This document shows, one piece after another, positions 14,252 through 22,383 of a stretch of DNA of 32,319 nt (positions are counted from its first letter, which is position 1; the number at the start of each line of letters is the position of its first letter). Under the pieces are notes generated by a model. The model did not search any database and was not told the origin of the DNA. It saw only the letters and a list, made by a program, of their open reading frames with translations. Source of the stretch: an uncultured Butyricicoccus sp. (lineage in GTDB: Bacteria > Bacillota > Clostridia > Oscillospirales > Butyricicoccaceae); contig URFQ01000021.1 in assembly GCA_900547195.1 (NCBI GenBank), positions 1-32,319 on the forward strand, in the 5' to 3' direction. A program made the translations under genes and the position numbers.

Positions 14252-15169
14252 TTACTCCGCGATGGGTGGCAGCAGGGCTTCGAGGAAGTCCGAGCGGCTG
14301 AAATCCATAAGGTCGTCAATGCCCTCGCCCACGCCGACCAGCTTAACCGGCACGCCGAGGCCCGCTGAAATGGCAATGACGATGCCGCCCTTGGCTGTGC
14401 CGTCCAGCTTGGTCAGGATAATGCCGGTGAGCTTGGCCGCCTTGTTAAATTCCTCCGCCTGATGAACGGCGTTCTGGCCGGTCGTCGCGTCGAGCACAAG
14501 CAGGGTCTCGCGCGACGAATCGGGCAACTCACGGGTCAGGATGCGGTCGATCTTCGCAAGTTCGTTCATCAAATTTGCTTTATTATGCAGTCGGCCCGCT
14601 GTGTCGATAATGATCACATCGCATTTGCGCGCCTTCGCCGCCGCGACCGCGTCAAAGACCACGGCCGCCGGGTCAGCGCCCTCGCCGTGGCGGACAATAT
14701 CCGCACCCGCGCGCCGCGCCCAGATTTCCAACTGGTCGGCGGCGGCGGCGCGGAAAGTATCCGCTGCCGCCAGCATCACGCGCTTGCCCTCGCCGGCATA
14801 ACGCGCCGCCAGCTTGCCGATGGACGTGGTCTTGCCCACGCCGTTGACGCCAATCACGAGTACCACTGCGGGGGCGCCCAAAATATCCAGCGCGCTGTCC
14901 TCCAGCATCATGTCCGTGAGCACGTCCTTGAGCAGGCTGCGCAGTTCGGCTCCCGTGTTGACCTTCTGGTGTTGGGCGCGCTTTTTGAGTTCGGCGCGTG
15001 CGTTTGCCGCGACCGTCGCGCCGAGATCGGACAGGATCATCGCCTCTTCCAGTTCGTCGAGCAGGTCGTCGTCGACCTCGACGAACGATGCGATGATGTC
15101 CTCAAACTGCTGGGTCACCGCTTCTGTGGTTTTCTTCAGTCCCTGCTTAATTTTGTCGAAAAATCCCAT
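14252..15169 (-). CDS. ftsY: Signal recognition particle receptor FtsY
   Basis: This 305-residue SRP-type GTPase docks ribosome-SRP complexes at the membrane. It has the N domain (about 1-90) and G domain: P-loop GVNGVGKT (107-114), DTFRAAAADQL (137-147), DTAGR (189-193), TKLDGTAKGG (253-262) and a C-terminal GVGEGIDDLMDF. The long acidic A domain of E. coli FtsY is absent, as usual in Firmicutes; the amphipathic opening MGFFDKIKQGLKK probably contacts membrane. The start is ATG 15169 with AAAGGAG five bases upstream. It follows smc by 60 bases, the conserved smc-ftsY order. Confidence 0.98.
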   Translation of the reverse strand: MGFFDKIKQGLKKTTEAVTQQFEDIIASFVEVDDDLLDELEEAMILSDLGATVAANARAELKKRAQHQKVNTGAELRSLLKDVLTDMMLEDSALDILGAPAVVLVIGVNGVGKTTSIGKLAARYAGEGKRVMLAAADTFRAAAADQLEIWARRAGADIVRHGEGADPAAVVFDAVAAAKARKCDVIIIDTAGRLHNKANLMNELAKIDRILTRELPDSSRETLLVLDATTGQNAVHQAEEFNKAAKLTGIILTKLDGTAKGGIVIAISAGLGVPVKLVGVGEGIDDLMDFSRSDFLEALLPPIAE

Positions 15170-15229
15170 AACTACTCCTTTATTTTCAGATATGTAGGAG
15201 GAAAAACCGGGGCTATCCCGCTTTGCTCC

Positions 15230-18200
15230 CTATCTTTCATTGGTTTCAATGTGCTTTTCCGCTTCCGCGAGGTTCAGCATCAGCATACGGCTGACGCCCT
15301 GCTCCTGCATCGTCACGCCGTAGAGCATGTCGGCCTGTTCCATTGTACCGCGGCGGTGGGTGATGACGATAAACTGTGTCTTATCGCTCAGCCGTTTGAC
15401 ATACGCGGCAAAGCGGGCCACATTCACGTCGTCGAGCGCCGCCTCGATCTCGTCAAGCACCGAAAACGGCGTAGGGCGCAGCTTCAAAATTGCAAAATAT
15501 AACGCAATCGCCACAAACGCCTTTTCCCCGCCCGACAGGAGCGTGATGGTCTTGACCGCCTTGCCCGGCGGGGACACGAGGATATCGATCCCGCAGTGGA
15601 GGATGTCCGAGGTGTCGGCAAGCTGCAATTGCGCATGCCCGCCGCCAAAAATCTCGCGGAACGTCTGTCCAAAAAAGGCGTTCAGCTTGGCGAACTCGGA
15701 TGCAAAAATTTCTTTCATATTGTCCGTCAGCTGCCCAATGACCTTGTACAGATCGCGCTGCGCGGTTTCGAGGTCGTCTTTTTGCTGGCCGAGGAAAGTG
15801 AACCGTTCCATCAGGGCGCCGTACTCGTCCACCGCGTCCAGATTGACGTTGCCGAGCGCGCGCATCTGCGTGCGAAGCGCAGCGGCGCGTTTATCCGCCG
15901 CAGACGGGTCGGGCAGTGTGGCGGCCACCTGTGCCGCCGGGGTGGGCGTCAATTCATAGCTTTCCCACATTTTTGTAAGAATTTGCGTTTCACGCTCTTT
16001 TTGCTGTTCAAGCCGCGCCGTCAGGCGGGAATTCTCCCGTTCCAGGCCAAGGATTTCTTCATTCTGCGCCTGCGCGCGCTTGTCCGCCGCAGTCTTATCG
16101 CCTTCGAGCTGCATGCGCTGCTGCACTGACGCTGCAATCTCCCCACGCAGACGGTCGGCTTCCCCGCCGCCGTCCTGTAAACTTGCTTCGGCTTTTTGAA
16201 GCGCTTCCGTGTTCTCCGCAATGCTTTGCTCAAACGCGCGCAGCGCCTGTCCGGCGCCGGACAGGCTGTGTTCCATTTCATGCCGCAGGCGCTCCAGGTC
16301 ATCCAGAGCGCGGCGCTCCGCCGCAGCTTCGGTACGGTTTTCCGCCGACGCAGTGCGCAGCGAAACGCCCTGTGCGGCGCTCTGGGTCAGCGCTTCGTCC
16401 AGTCCGGCAATCGCGGTTTCCCGGGCGTCGCGCTCGGTTTCCAGCGCCCGGACCCGGGCCTGCCCCTGCCGCAGGGCTTCTCCCTTTTCCGCAATCGTGC
16501 GTTCGTAACCGGCCTTCGCTTCCGCGAGGCTGCCCCGTTCCAATTGCAGCGCGGCATGCCGCTGCCGGACGCTGTCGAGCAGCGCGCTGTGCTGGGCGAG
16601 CATGGCGGTCAGGCGCGCTTCGTCCTCCTGCGCCCGCGCACGCTCGGCCTCGATGGCTTTGCGGTCGTATTCGAGCGCCGCAGCCTCTTCCTTTGCGGCA
16701 GCGAGTGCATGCGCAGCGTCCTCGGTCTCTTTCCGCAGTGCCTCCCGTTTGTCTTCCAAATTGCGCAGCGTACCCGCGCGTGCCAGCGTGCCGGTGGTTT
16801 TGGACACCGATCCGCCGGTCATCGCGCCGCCCGCCTGAATCACCTGCCCGTCGAGCGTCACAATACGGAAACGATGGCGATACGTCCGCGCGAGGGCGAG
16901 CGCTGCGTCCATATTGTCCGCCACAACCGTGCGCGCGAGCAGACTCTGCACAATGGCGCGGTATGCTTCGTCGCAGGACACCAGCCGGTCGGCTGTGCCG
17001 TGGCATCCGGCCATCTGTTCTACGCCCTGCTCCCGGAGGGACGCCGGCCGGATGGTGTCCATGGGCAGGAAGGTCGCGCGGCCGCCGTCGCTGCGTTTCA
17101 GGAATTCAATCGCCGCTTTGGCGTCCTGCGCGGTTTCCACCACGATATTGGAAGCCGCCGCGCCGAGCGCGGTCTCGATGGCGGTCACATACGCTTCTTC
17201 CACGGTGAGGAGCGAAGACACCGGCCCGCGCACGCCGTGCTGCGCGCCTGCTGCGGCCCGCTTCATGACCAGCTTGACCGCGCGGGAAAAGCCCTCATAC
17301 TCCTTTTGCATCTCGCGCAGCATACGGATGCGGTTTTCACAGTCGTTAAGACTGGATTTATACGCGGCGAGCGCCTTTTCGTATTCCGCGACGCGGGCAC
17401 GGCGGTTGTCCGCCTTAAGCGAAACCCCGGCCAATTTATTTTTGACGCCGGCAATGGTTTGCAGGCAGGCATCGAGTTTGGCTTGATACCCGTTGTGCAC
17501 GCGCTGCTCCGCTTCCAGCTGGGAAGCAACCCGTTCAATATCGCTGTCAATGGTGTCCCGCCGGCTGTCCATCCCATCCAGCCCGGCCTGTGCGGCCGTC
17601 TGCGCCAGCTCGGTCTGGAAATTCGCAGCGTTTCGTACTTCAAGTTCCTCACAAAGCGCATGCCGCGCCCGCACAGCCTGTGCGCGTTGCTCTTTCAGCG
17701 CCGCCGCACGGGTTTCTTCCTCGGCAATGCTTTTTTTCAGCCTTTCATAAGCTTCCTCCAGCGCCGCGCAGTGGGCGCGCCGGCCGGCCTGCTGTTTGGC
17801 AAGCGCCGCAGCCTGTTCAGCCTGCCGCCCGCTGTCCCGTTTGGTGCGTTCCATGTTCTCCCGCGCATTCTGGATGTTGGCGCGCAGCACCGCGCAGCGG
17901 CTCTGCAAACCGGCCATGCCTTGTTCCTGCTCGCGCAGCGCGCGGCGCATATCGTCGGTGTGAGCGTCCGTCTGATGCATCTGCTCCGCCAGCGCTTCCG
18001 AACGGCGGTACAGCTGTTCCAGCTGGCCGCGCGCCGCGGCCAGCTGCCCGGCGCAGGTTTTCTGATCGGCTTGGGTCTTTTCGGTATCCGTGCGCAGGGT
18101 GTTCAGCTCGAGCAGCCAAAGCGATACCTCGATGACGCGCAGCTCGTCGCGCAGCAGCAAATACTGCTTTGCTTTTTCGGCCTGCGCGGCCAGCGGCCCG

Positions 18201-18805
18201 GCCTGGTTTTCCAGCTCGCTGTACAGGTCGCGGATGCGCACCAGATTGTCCTCGGTCGCGGCGAGCTTGCGCTCCGCTTCCTCCTTGCGGTAGCGGAACT
18301 TGGTAATGCCCGCCGCTTCCTCAAAAATTTCACGCCGGTCCTCGCTTTTGAGCGACAGGATTTCGTCGATTCGTCCCTGGCCAATGATGGAATAGCCGTC
18401 CCGGCCGAGGCCGGTATCCATAAACAGCTCATGAATATCTTTCAGGCGGCAGTGTTTTTTATTCAGATAGTATTCGCTTTCACCCGAGCGGTAATACCGT
18501 CTTGTGACCATAATTTCCGTGTGTTCCGATCGGAACACACCCTTGGAGTTGTCCAGAATCAGCGAGACCTCGGCGAAGCCCAGCGGGCCGCGCTTCTGGG
18601 TGCCGCCGAAAATGACGTCCTCCATTTTTGCGCCGCGCAGCGAGCGCGAGGACTGTTCGCCCAGCACCCACCGGATGGCGTCCGAGATATTGGATTTTCC
18701 GCTGCCGTTCGGCCCGACAATTGCCGTCATCCCGCCCAGGAACCGGATTTCGGTTTTGTCCGGGAACGACTTGAAGCCTTGCAGCAGGAGGCTTTTCAGT
18801 ATCAT
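15230..18805 (-). CDS. smc: Chromosome partition protein SMC
   Basis: This 1191-residue SMC ATPase compacts and segregates the chromosome with ScpA and ScpB, which are not in the window. The N-terminal head holds Walker A GPNGSGKS (31-38) and the conserved QGRIDEIL. Long coiled coils (about 165-500 and 670-1010, rich in Ala, Glu, Arg) flank the hinge (about 505-665, with GVRGPVSSLLTVEEAY and a glycine-rich GGAMTGGS near its end). The C-terminal head has the signature LLSGGEKAF (from about 1089) and the Walker B SVLDEIEAALDD (about 1115-1126). The start is ATG 18805 with GAGG seven bases upstream. It follows rnc after a terminator-like hairpin and has a plausible promoter of its own. Confidence 0.98.
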   Translation of the reverse strand: MILKSLLLQGFKSFPDKTEIRFLGGMTAIVGPNGSGKSNISDAIRWVLGEQSSRSLRGAKMEDVIFGGTQKRGPLGFAEVSLILDNSKGVFRSEHTEIMVTRRYYRSGESEYYLNKKHCRLKDIHELFMDTGLGRDGYSIIGQGRIDEILSLKSEDRREIFEEAAGITKFRYRKEEAERKLAATEDNLVRIRDLYSELENQAGPLAAQAEKAKQYLLLRDELRVIEVSLWLLELNTLRTDTEKTQADQKTCAGQLAAARGQLEQLYRRSEALAEQMHQTDAHTDDMRRALREQEQGMAGLQSRCAVLRANIQNARENMERTKRDSGRQAEQAAALAKQQAGRRAHCAALEEAYERLKKSIAEEETRAAALKEQRAQAVRARHALCEELEVRNAANFQTELAQTAAQAGLDGMDSRRDTIDSDIERVASQLEAEQRVHNGYQAKLDACLQTIAGVKNKLAGVSLKADNRRARVAEYEKALAAYKSSLNDCENRIRMLREMQKEYEGFSRAVKLVMKRAAAGAQHGVRGPVSSLLTVEEAYVTAIETALGAAASNIVVETAQDAKAAIEFLKRSDGGRATFLPMDTIRPASLREQGVEQMAGCHGTADRLVSCDEAYRAIVQSLLARTVVADNMDAALALARTYRHRFRIVTLDGQVIQAGGAMTGGSVSKTTGTLARAGTLRNLEDKREALRKETEDAAHALAAAKEEAAALEYDRKAIEAERARAQEDEARLTAMLAQHSALLDSVRQRHAALQLERGSLAEAKAGYERTIAEKGEALRQGQARVRALETERDARETAIAGLDEALTQSAAQGVSLRTASAENRTEAAAERRALDDLERLRHEMEHSLSGAGQALRAFEQSIAENTEALQKAEASLQDGGGEADRLRGEIAASVQQRMQLEGDKTAADKRAQAQNEEILGLERENSRLTARLEQQKERETQILTKMWESYELTPTPAAQVAATLPDPSAADKRAAALRTQMRALGNVNLDAVDEYGALMERFTFLGQQKDDLETAQRDLYKVIGQLTDNMKEIFASEFAKLNAFFGQTFREIFGGGHAQLQLADTSDILHCGIDILVSPPGKAVKTITLLSGGEKAFVAIALYFAILKLRPTPFSVLDEIEAALDDVNVARFAAYVKRLSDKTQFIVITHRRGTMEQADMLYGVTMQEQGVSRMLMLNLAEAEKHIETNER

Positions 18806-18842
18806 GCAGTATCCTCATTCAGGCATAATTCGTGATATCATA

Positions 18843-18871
18843 AGTTTATCACTTTCCGCCCGTGGAATCAA
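18843..18871 (-). promoter_or_regulatory. Probable promoter of smc-ftsY
   Basis: On the minus strand, TTGATT (18866-18871) and TAAACT (18843-18848) are 17 bases apart, each matching four of six consensus bases. It lies between the hairpin after rnc and the smc start, where a promoter would be expected. Confidence 0.5.
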
Positions 18872-18902
18872 CGCGGCCGGGCTTTTTTTCGCAGGGCAGG
18901 AA

Positions 18903-18945
18903 AAGTGCCGGGGCACGACGGAAGCGCGTCCTGTCCCCGGCACTT
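18903..18945 (-). terminator. Terminator-like hairpin after rnc
   Basis: An 11-bp perfect stem (18903-18913, AAGTGCCGGGG, with 18935-18945) encloses 21 bases that contain a further small stem. On the minus strand it lies about 26 bases after the rnc stop, with only a short T-run (TTTT) after it, so termination may be partial. Confidence 0.7.
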
Positions 18946-18971
18946 GTTTATTGGCGGAAAGGGATCCTGCT

Positions 18972-19652
18972 TTATTTGCCGAAGCCCATGAATTCGAGCG
19001 CCTGTTTGGCTGCCATCTGCTCGGCTTCCTTTTTGCTGTGCCCCTGCCCGTGCGCGAAGACGTTGGAATTGAGCAGCAGCTCCATGGTAAACGTCTTGTC
19101 GTGATCCGGGCCGCTCGAGCCGGCAAGCCGGTATTCCAGCGTTTCCTGCCGGTTTTTCTGGACGATTTCCTGCAAGGTGGTCTTGTAGTCTTTAAACATG
19201 CGCCCCTGACGCGCCCGCTCGGCCTTTTGCGGAATAAAGCTCAGCACAAACGCCCGCGCAGGCTCGATGCCGCCATCGAGATAGATTGCGCCCAGCAGCG
19301 CCTCGACCGCGTCGGCCAGGATACTCGGCCTCTGTCGGCCGCCACCCGTTTCCTCGCCGTGCCCAAGGCAGATTTCCTTGTCGATGCCAAGTTCCTTGGC
19401 GACCTCGTACAACGCCTGCTCACAGACCACCGCGGCGCGCAGCTTGGTCAGCTCGCCCTCAGGCAGTTCCGGGAAATGGTTATACAGGTAATCGGCTGTG
19501 ACAAAGCCGAGTACGGAGTCGCCAAGGAACTCAAGCCGTTCATTGTTTTGCAAATGCCGCGCGCGCTGTTCATTGGCGTAAGACGAATGAGTCAGCGCCT
19601 TGCGAAACAGCACGTTGTTGCGGAACTGATAGCCAATTTTGTCCTTCAGCAT
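18972..19652 (-). CDS. rnc: Ribonuclease III
   Basis: This 226-residue double-strand-specific endonuclease processes rRNA precursors and other duplex RNA. The nuclease domain carries the signature NERLEFLGDSVL (37-48, with Glu41 and Asp45) and ILADAVEALLGAIYLDGG (from about 111, with Asp114 and Glu117). A double-stranded RNA-binding domain follows at about 155-222, ending in KKEAEQMAAKQALEFM. Length is typical. The start is ATG 19652 with an AAAGGAAG purine tract six bases upstream. It lies between acpP and smc, as in the Bacillus acpA-rncS-smc-ftsY order. Confidence 0.97.
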   Translation of the reverse strand: MLKDKIGYQFRNNVLFRKALTHSSYANEQRARHLQNNERLEFLGDSVLGFVTADYLYNHFPELPEGELTKLRAAVVCEQALYEVAKELGIDKEICLGHGEETGGGRQRPSILADAVEALLGAIYLDGGIEPARAFVLSFIPQKAERARQGRMFKDYKTTLQEIVQKNRQETLEYRLAGSSGPDHDKTFTMELLLNSNVFAHGQGHSKKEAEQMAAKQALEFMGFGK

Positions 19653-19680
19653 GTGTTTCTTCCTTTCCTGAAAGCGGAAG

Positions 19681-19699
19681 GGCCCGGATGTACCGGGCC
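19681..19699 (-). terminator. GC-rich hairpin between acpP and rnc
   Basis: GGCCCGG (19681-19687) pairs with CCGGGCC (19693-19699) around five bases, between the acpP stop and the rnc start. On the minus strand no T-run follows, so it may slow or partly end acpP transcription, or act as an RNA processing site; this is inference. Confidence 0.4.
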
Positions 19700-19719
19700 T
19701 TTTCCGATGATGTATCCGT

Positions 19720-19947
19720 CTATTCCTCGCCGATCAGGCACACAATATCGCCGACCGTCCGGATTCCCGCGGCAGCCTCTTCGTCGATCTCCCCAATGTC
19801 GAACTCTTCTTCCAGTGACATCATCAGTTCGGCCAGATCAAGGGAATCGGCATTCAGGTCGTCTGCCAAAGAGGTTTCCATCGTGAGCGTGTCCGCCTCT
19901 ACGCCAAACTGCCCTGCCAGCAGTGTACACAGTTTTTTAAAAACCAT
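19720..19947 (-). CDS. acpP: Acyl carrier protein
   Basis: This 75-residue acidic protein carries growing acyl chains in fatty acid synthesis on a 4'-phosphopantetheine arm. The attachment site is Ser35 in LNADSLDLAEL. The four-helix pattern and a TVGDIVCLIGEE ending fit ACP. The start is ATG 19947, since MVFKKLCTLLA matches ACP; a weak AAGGGA lies about 12 bases upstream, and the open frame upstream is basic and unlike ACP. It has its own consensus promoter right after plsX. In Bacillus fabD and fabG lie between plsX and acpA; they are absent here. Confidence 0.95.
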   Translation of the reverse strand: MVFKKLCTLLAGQFGVEADTLTMETSLADDLNADSLDLAELMMSLEEEFDIGEIDEEAAAGIRTVGDIVCLIGEE

Positions 19948-20009
19948 GCGGTCATCATCCCTTCTTCTCAGATTTGCCCGCCGCGCGGGCACGTATGAAG
20001 CTTAATTTG

Positions 20010-20038
20010 ATGATATAAGCCGATACGTTTTCTGTCAA
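20010..20038 (-). promoter_or_regulatory. Sigma-A promoter of acpP
   Basis: On the minus strand, TTGACA (20033-20038) and TATCAT (20010-20015) are separated by 17 bases, giving 11 of 12 consensus matches. It lies between the plsX stop and the acpP start and would give a leader of about 55 bases. Confidence 0.85.
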
Positions 20039-20057
20039 GAGGGAGGCGAGGAATTTT

Positions 20058-21074
20058 TTACTTTTGGAGGGTCATATGGGAAATGTTTTGTTCGACCGCT
20101 TCAATCATGCCGCTTTTGGTGTAGGCGATGGCCTGCCGCACCGCGTTCATGAACGCGATCTCATTGGACGAGCCGTGCGCCTTGATGACCGGGTGCGCGA
20201 TGCCAAGGAAAGGCGCGCCGCCGATGGCGTCCTGATTGAACAGTTCCCGAAACGCATCCATGCCTTTTTTGCAGGCGAGGTAGGCGAGTTTGGTGCCGAA
20301 ATTGCGCAAAAAGACCTTTTTAATTTCCCTAGCCATGAATTTGGCCGTGCCTTCAATGGTTTTGAGCATGATGTTGCCTGCAAAGCCGTCGCACACGGCC
20401 ACGTCGCACTTGCCGCCCGGCACGTCGGTGCCCTCGACGTTGCCCACAAAGTTCAGGCGGCCGGCCTCATGCGCTTCTTTGAGCAGCGCATAGGTCTCTT
20501 TGCGCATCGCGTCGCCCTTGGAATCCTCGGAGCCATTGTTCACAAGGCCAACGCGCGGCTTTTCAATGCCGCGGATTTTCTCGGCATAAAGCGAGCCGAG
20601 ATAGGCGAACTGGAGCAGGTATTCCGCCGTGCATTCGGTGTTCGCGCCCGCGTCCACCAGCATCACCTGTCCGCCCGCGCACGGCATCACCGGCGCAAGC
20701 GCCGCACGGCGGATACCCTTGATACGCTTGCAAAACAGCGTTGCGCCCGAAAGCAGCGCGCCGGTCGAGCCTGCGGACACAATCGCGTCCGCCTCGCCGT
20801 TTTTCACCAGCTTCAAAGCGACCGCCATCGAGCTTTCCGGCTTCTGGCGCAGGACGGAAGCCGGGTCGTCGTGCATGTCCACCGCGTCGGGCGCATGGAC
20901 AATCGAGATACCGGGCGTATTTTCCGCACCCTGCCCTTTGAGCAGGCCGCGGATTTTGTCCTCCGGGCCGACGAGGACAACTTCCTCACCGTAGGCTTTC
21001 GCAGCCAGCACGCCGCCCTGTACCGGCGCGAGCGGCGCGTTGTCGCCGCCCATTACGTCAATCGCAATTTTCAT
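20058..21074 (-). CDS. plsX: Phosphate acyltransferase PlsX
   Basis: This 338-residue enzyme makes acyl-phosphate from acyl-ACP for PlsY, the first step of phospholipid synthesis in most Gram-positive bacteria. Family motifs are IAIDVMGGDNAP at the N-terminus, VSAGSTGALL near 100, VDAGANTEC near 135, VGLVNNGSEDSKG near 172, and CDGFAGNIMLKTIEG near 227. The start is ATG 21074, with GGGGGAG seven bases upstream. The start overlaps the end of trmFO by 17 bases, suggesting translational coupling. The next gene is acpP, its metabolic partner. Confidence 0.97.
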   Translation of the reverse strand: MKIAIDVMGGDNAPLAPVQGGVLAAKAYGEEVVLVGPEDKIRGLLKGQGAENTPGISIVHAPDAVDMHDDPASVLRQKPESSMAVALKLVKNGEADAIVSAGSTGALLSGATLFCKRIKGIRRAALAPVMPCAGGQVMLVDAGANTECTAEYLLQFAYLGSLYAEKIRGIEKPRVGLVNNGSEDSKGDAMRKETYALLKEAHEAGRLNFVGNVEGTDVPGGKCDVAVCDGFAGNIMLKTIEGTAKFMAREIKKVFLRNFGTKLAYLACKKGMDAFRELFNQDAIGGAPFLGIAHPVIKAHGSSNEIAFMNAVRQAIAYTKSGMIEAVEQNISHMTLQK

Positions 21075-22383
21075 CGCAAAGCTCCCCCTTTATGCGGTCA
21101 ATGATTTCGAGCGCGCGCTCGGAAATTTTCATGTTCTTCTCGCGCTTGCCCCTGACCTTATGGCCAAGCGGGTCCAGAATACCGAAATTAATATTCATAG
21201 GCTGGAACCGGGCCACTGTCTCGTTCGAAATATAGCGTCCAAGCGCGCCGATTGCGGTCGTGGACGGGAAATCGGGCGCGGGCTTTCCGAGCAGCTCGCA
21301 CGCGGTCGCAAGGCCCGCGAGGAAGCCCGAAGCGTTGGATTCGATGTAGCCCTCCACGCCGGTCATCTGCCCGGCGAAGCGGACGCGCGGGTCGGCGCGC
21401 AGCGCAAAGTTATGATCCAAAAGGCGGGGCGAATCGAGGAAGGTGTTGCGGTGCATGACGCCGTAGCGCACATACTCGGCGTTTTTCAGCGCCGGGATCA
21501 TGGAGAAAATGCGCTTCTGCTCGCCCCATTTGAGGTGGGTCTGGCAGCCGACGAGGTTATACAGCGTGCCCTGCGCGTTGTCGCGGCGGAGCTGCAGAAC
21601 CGCGTACGGGTCGCGGCCGGTCTTGGGATCGGGCAGGCCGATGGGCTTGAGGATGCCGAACAGCAGGGTGTCGTGCCCGCGGCGGGCGTTGACCTCGATG
21701 GGCATGCATCCCTCAAACACCAGCTTATCCTCAAAGCCATGCACCTCGGCCTCCTCAGCGGTCGTGAGCGCCTCCCAGAACGGGTCGAACTCCTCGCGGG
21801 ACAGCGGGCAGTTGATGTAATCGGGCGTGCCCTTGTCGTACCGCGACGCAAAATAGGCGTGCTCCATGTCGATGGACTCAAAGGTCACGATGGGCGCGGC
21901 CGCGTCAAAGAAATGCAGGAAGTCCCCGCCCACCTTGGCATGGATGGCGTCAAACAGCGCGTCCGAGGTCAGCGGGCCGGTGGCCACGATCACATGCCCC
22001 TCCGCGGGCAGTTCGGTCGCTTCGCCGTGCACCACCTCGATGAGCGGATGGTTCCTGATTTTCCCGGTCACAGCTCTTGCGAACGCCTCGCGGTCGACCG
22101 CGAGCGCGCCGCCCGCTTCGACCGGATGTGCGTCCGCGCAGGCCACAATAAGGCCGCCCAGCCGGCGCAGCTCTTCCTTAAGCAGGCCGGCGGCGTTGGC
22201 CAGTTCGTTCGAGCGCAGCGAATTCGAGCACACCAGCTCGGCGAAATCATCGGAATGGTGGGCTTCGGTTCGCTTTTCGGGCTTCATTTCGCGCAGACGG
22301 GTCGGGATGCCGCGCTCAGCAAGCTGCCAGGCCGCTTCGCATCCCGCAAGCCCTGCGCCGATGACGGTCACTTTATTCTGCAT
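21058..22383 (-). CDS. trmFO: Folate/FAD-dependent tRNA (uracil-54-C5)-methyltransferase TrmFO
   Basis: This 441-residue flavoprotein methylates U54 in the T-loop of tRNA, taking the carbon from methylenetetrahydrofolate. The N-terminal FAD-binding motif is VIGAGLAGCEAA (7-18). Cys52 in ELVCSNSLRSN and Cys226 in FEGCMPIEV match the two functional cysteines known in Bacillus TrmFO (Cys53 and Cys226). GQMTGVEGYIESNASG lies near the C-terminus. The start is ATG 22383, which overlaps the topA stop by 11 bases in another frame, and its end overlaps plsX. The topA-trmFO pair is conserved in Firmicutes. Confidence 0.97.
   Translation of the reverse strand: MQNKVTVIGAGLAGCEAAWQLAERGIPTRLREMKPEKRTEAHHSDDFAELVCSNSLRSNELANAAGLLKEELRRLGGLIVACADAHPVEAGGALAVDREAFARAVTGKIRNHPLIEVVHGEATELPAEGHVIVATGPLTSDALFDAIHAKVGGDFLHFFDAAAPIVTFESIDMEHAYFASRYDKGTPDYINCPLSREEFDPFWEALTTAEEAEVHGFEDKLVFEGCMPIEVNARRGHDTLLFGILKPIGLPDPKTGRDPYAVLQLRRDNAQGTLYNLVGCQTHLKWGEQKRIFSMIPALKNAEYVRYGVMHRNTFLDSPRLLDHNFALRADPRVRFAGQMTGVEGYIESNASGFLAGLATACELLGKPAPDFPSTTAIGALGRYISNETVARFQPMNINFGILDPLGHKVRGKREKNMKISERALEIIDRIKGELCDENCD

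Noticed and set aside
16196..18835. 879-codon open frame on the plus strand across smc
   Set aside because: Antisense shadow of the smc coding sequence; its composition mirrors the sense codons and no domain is recognisable.
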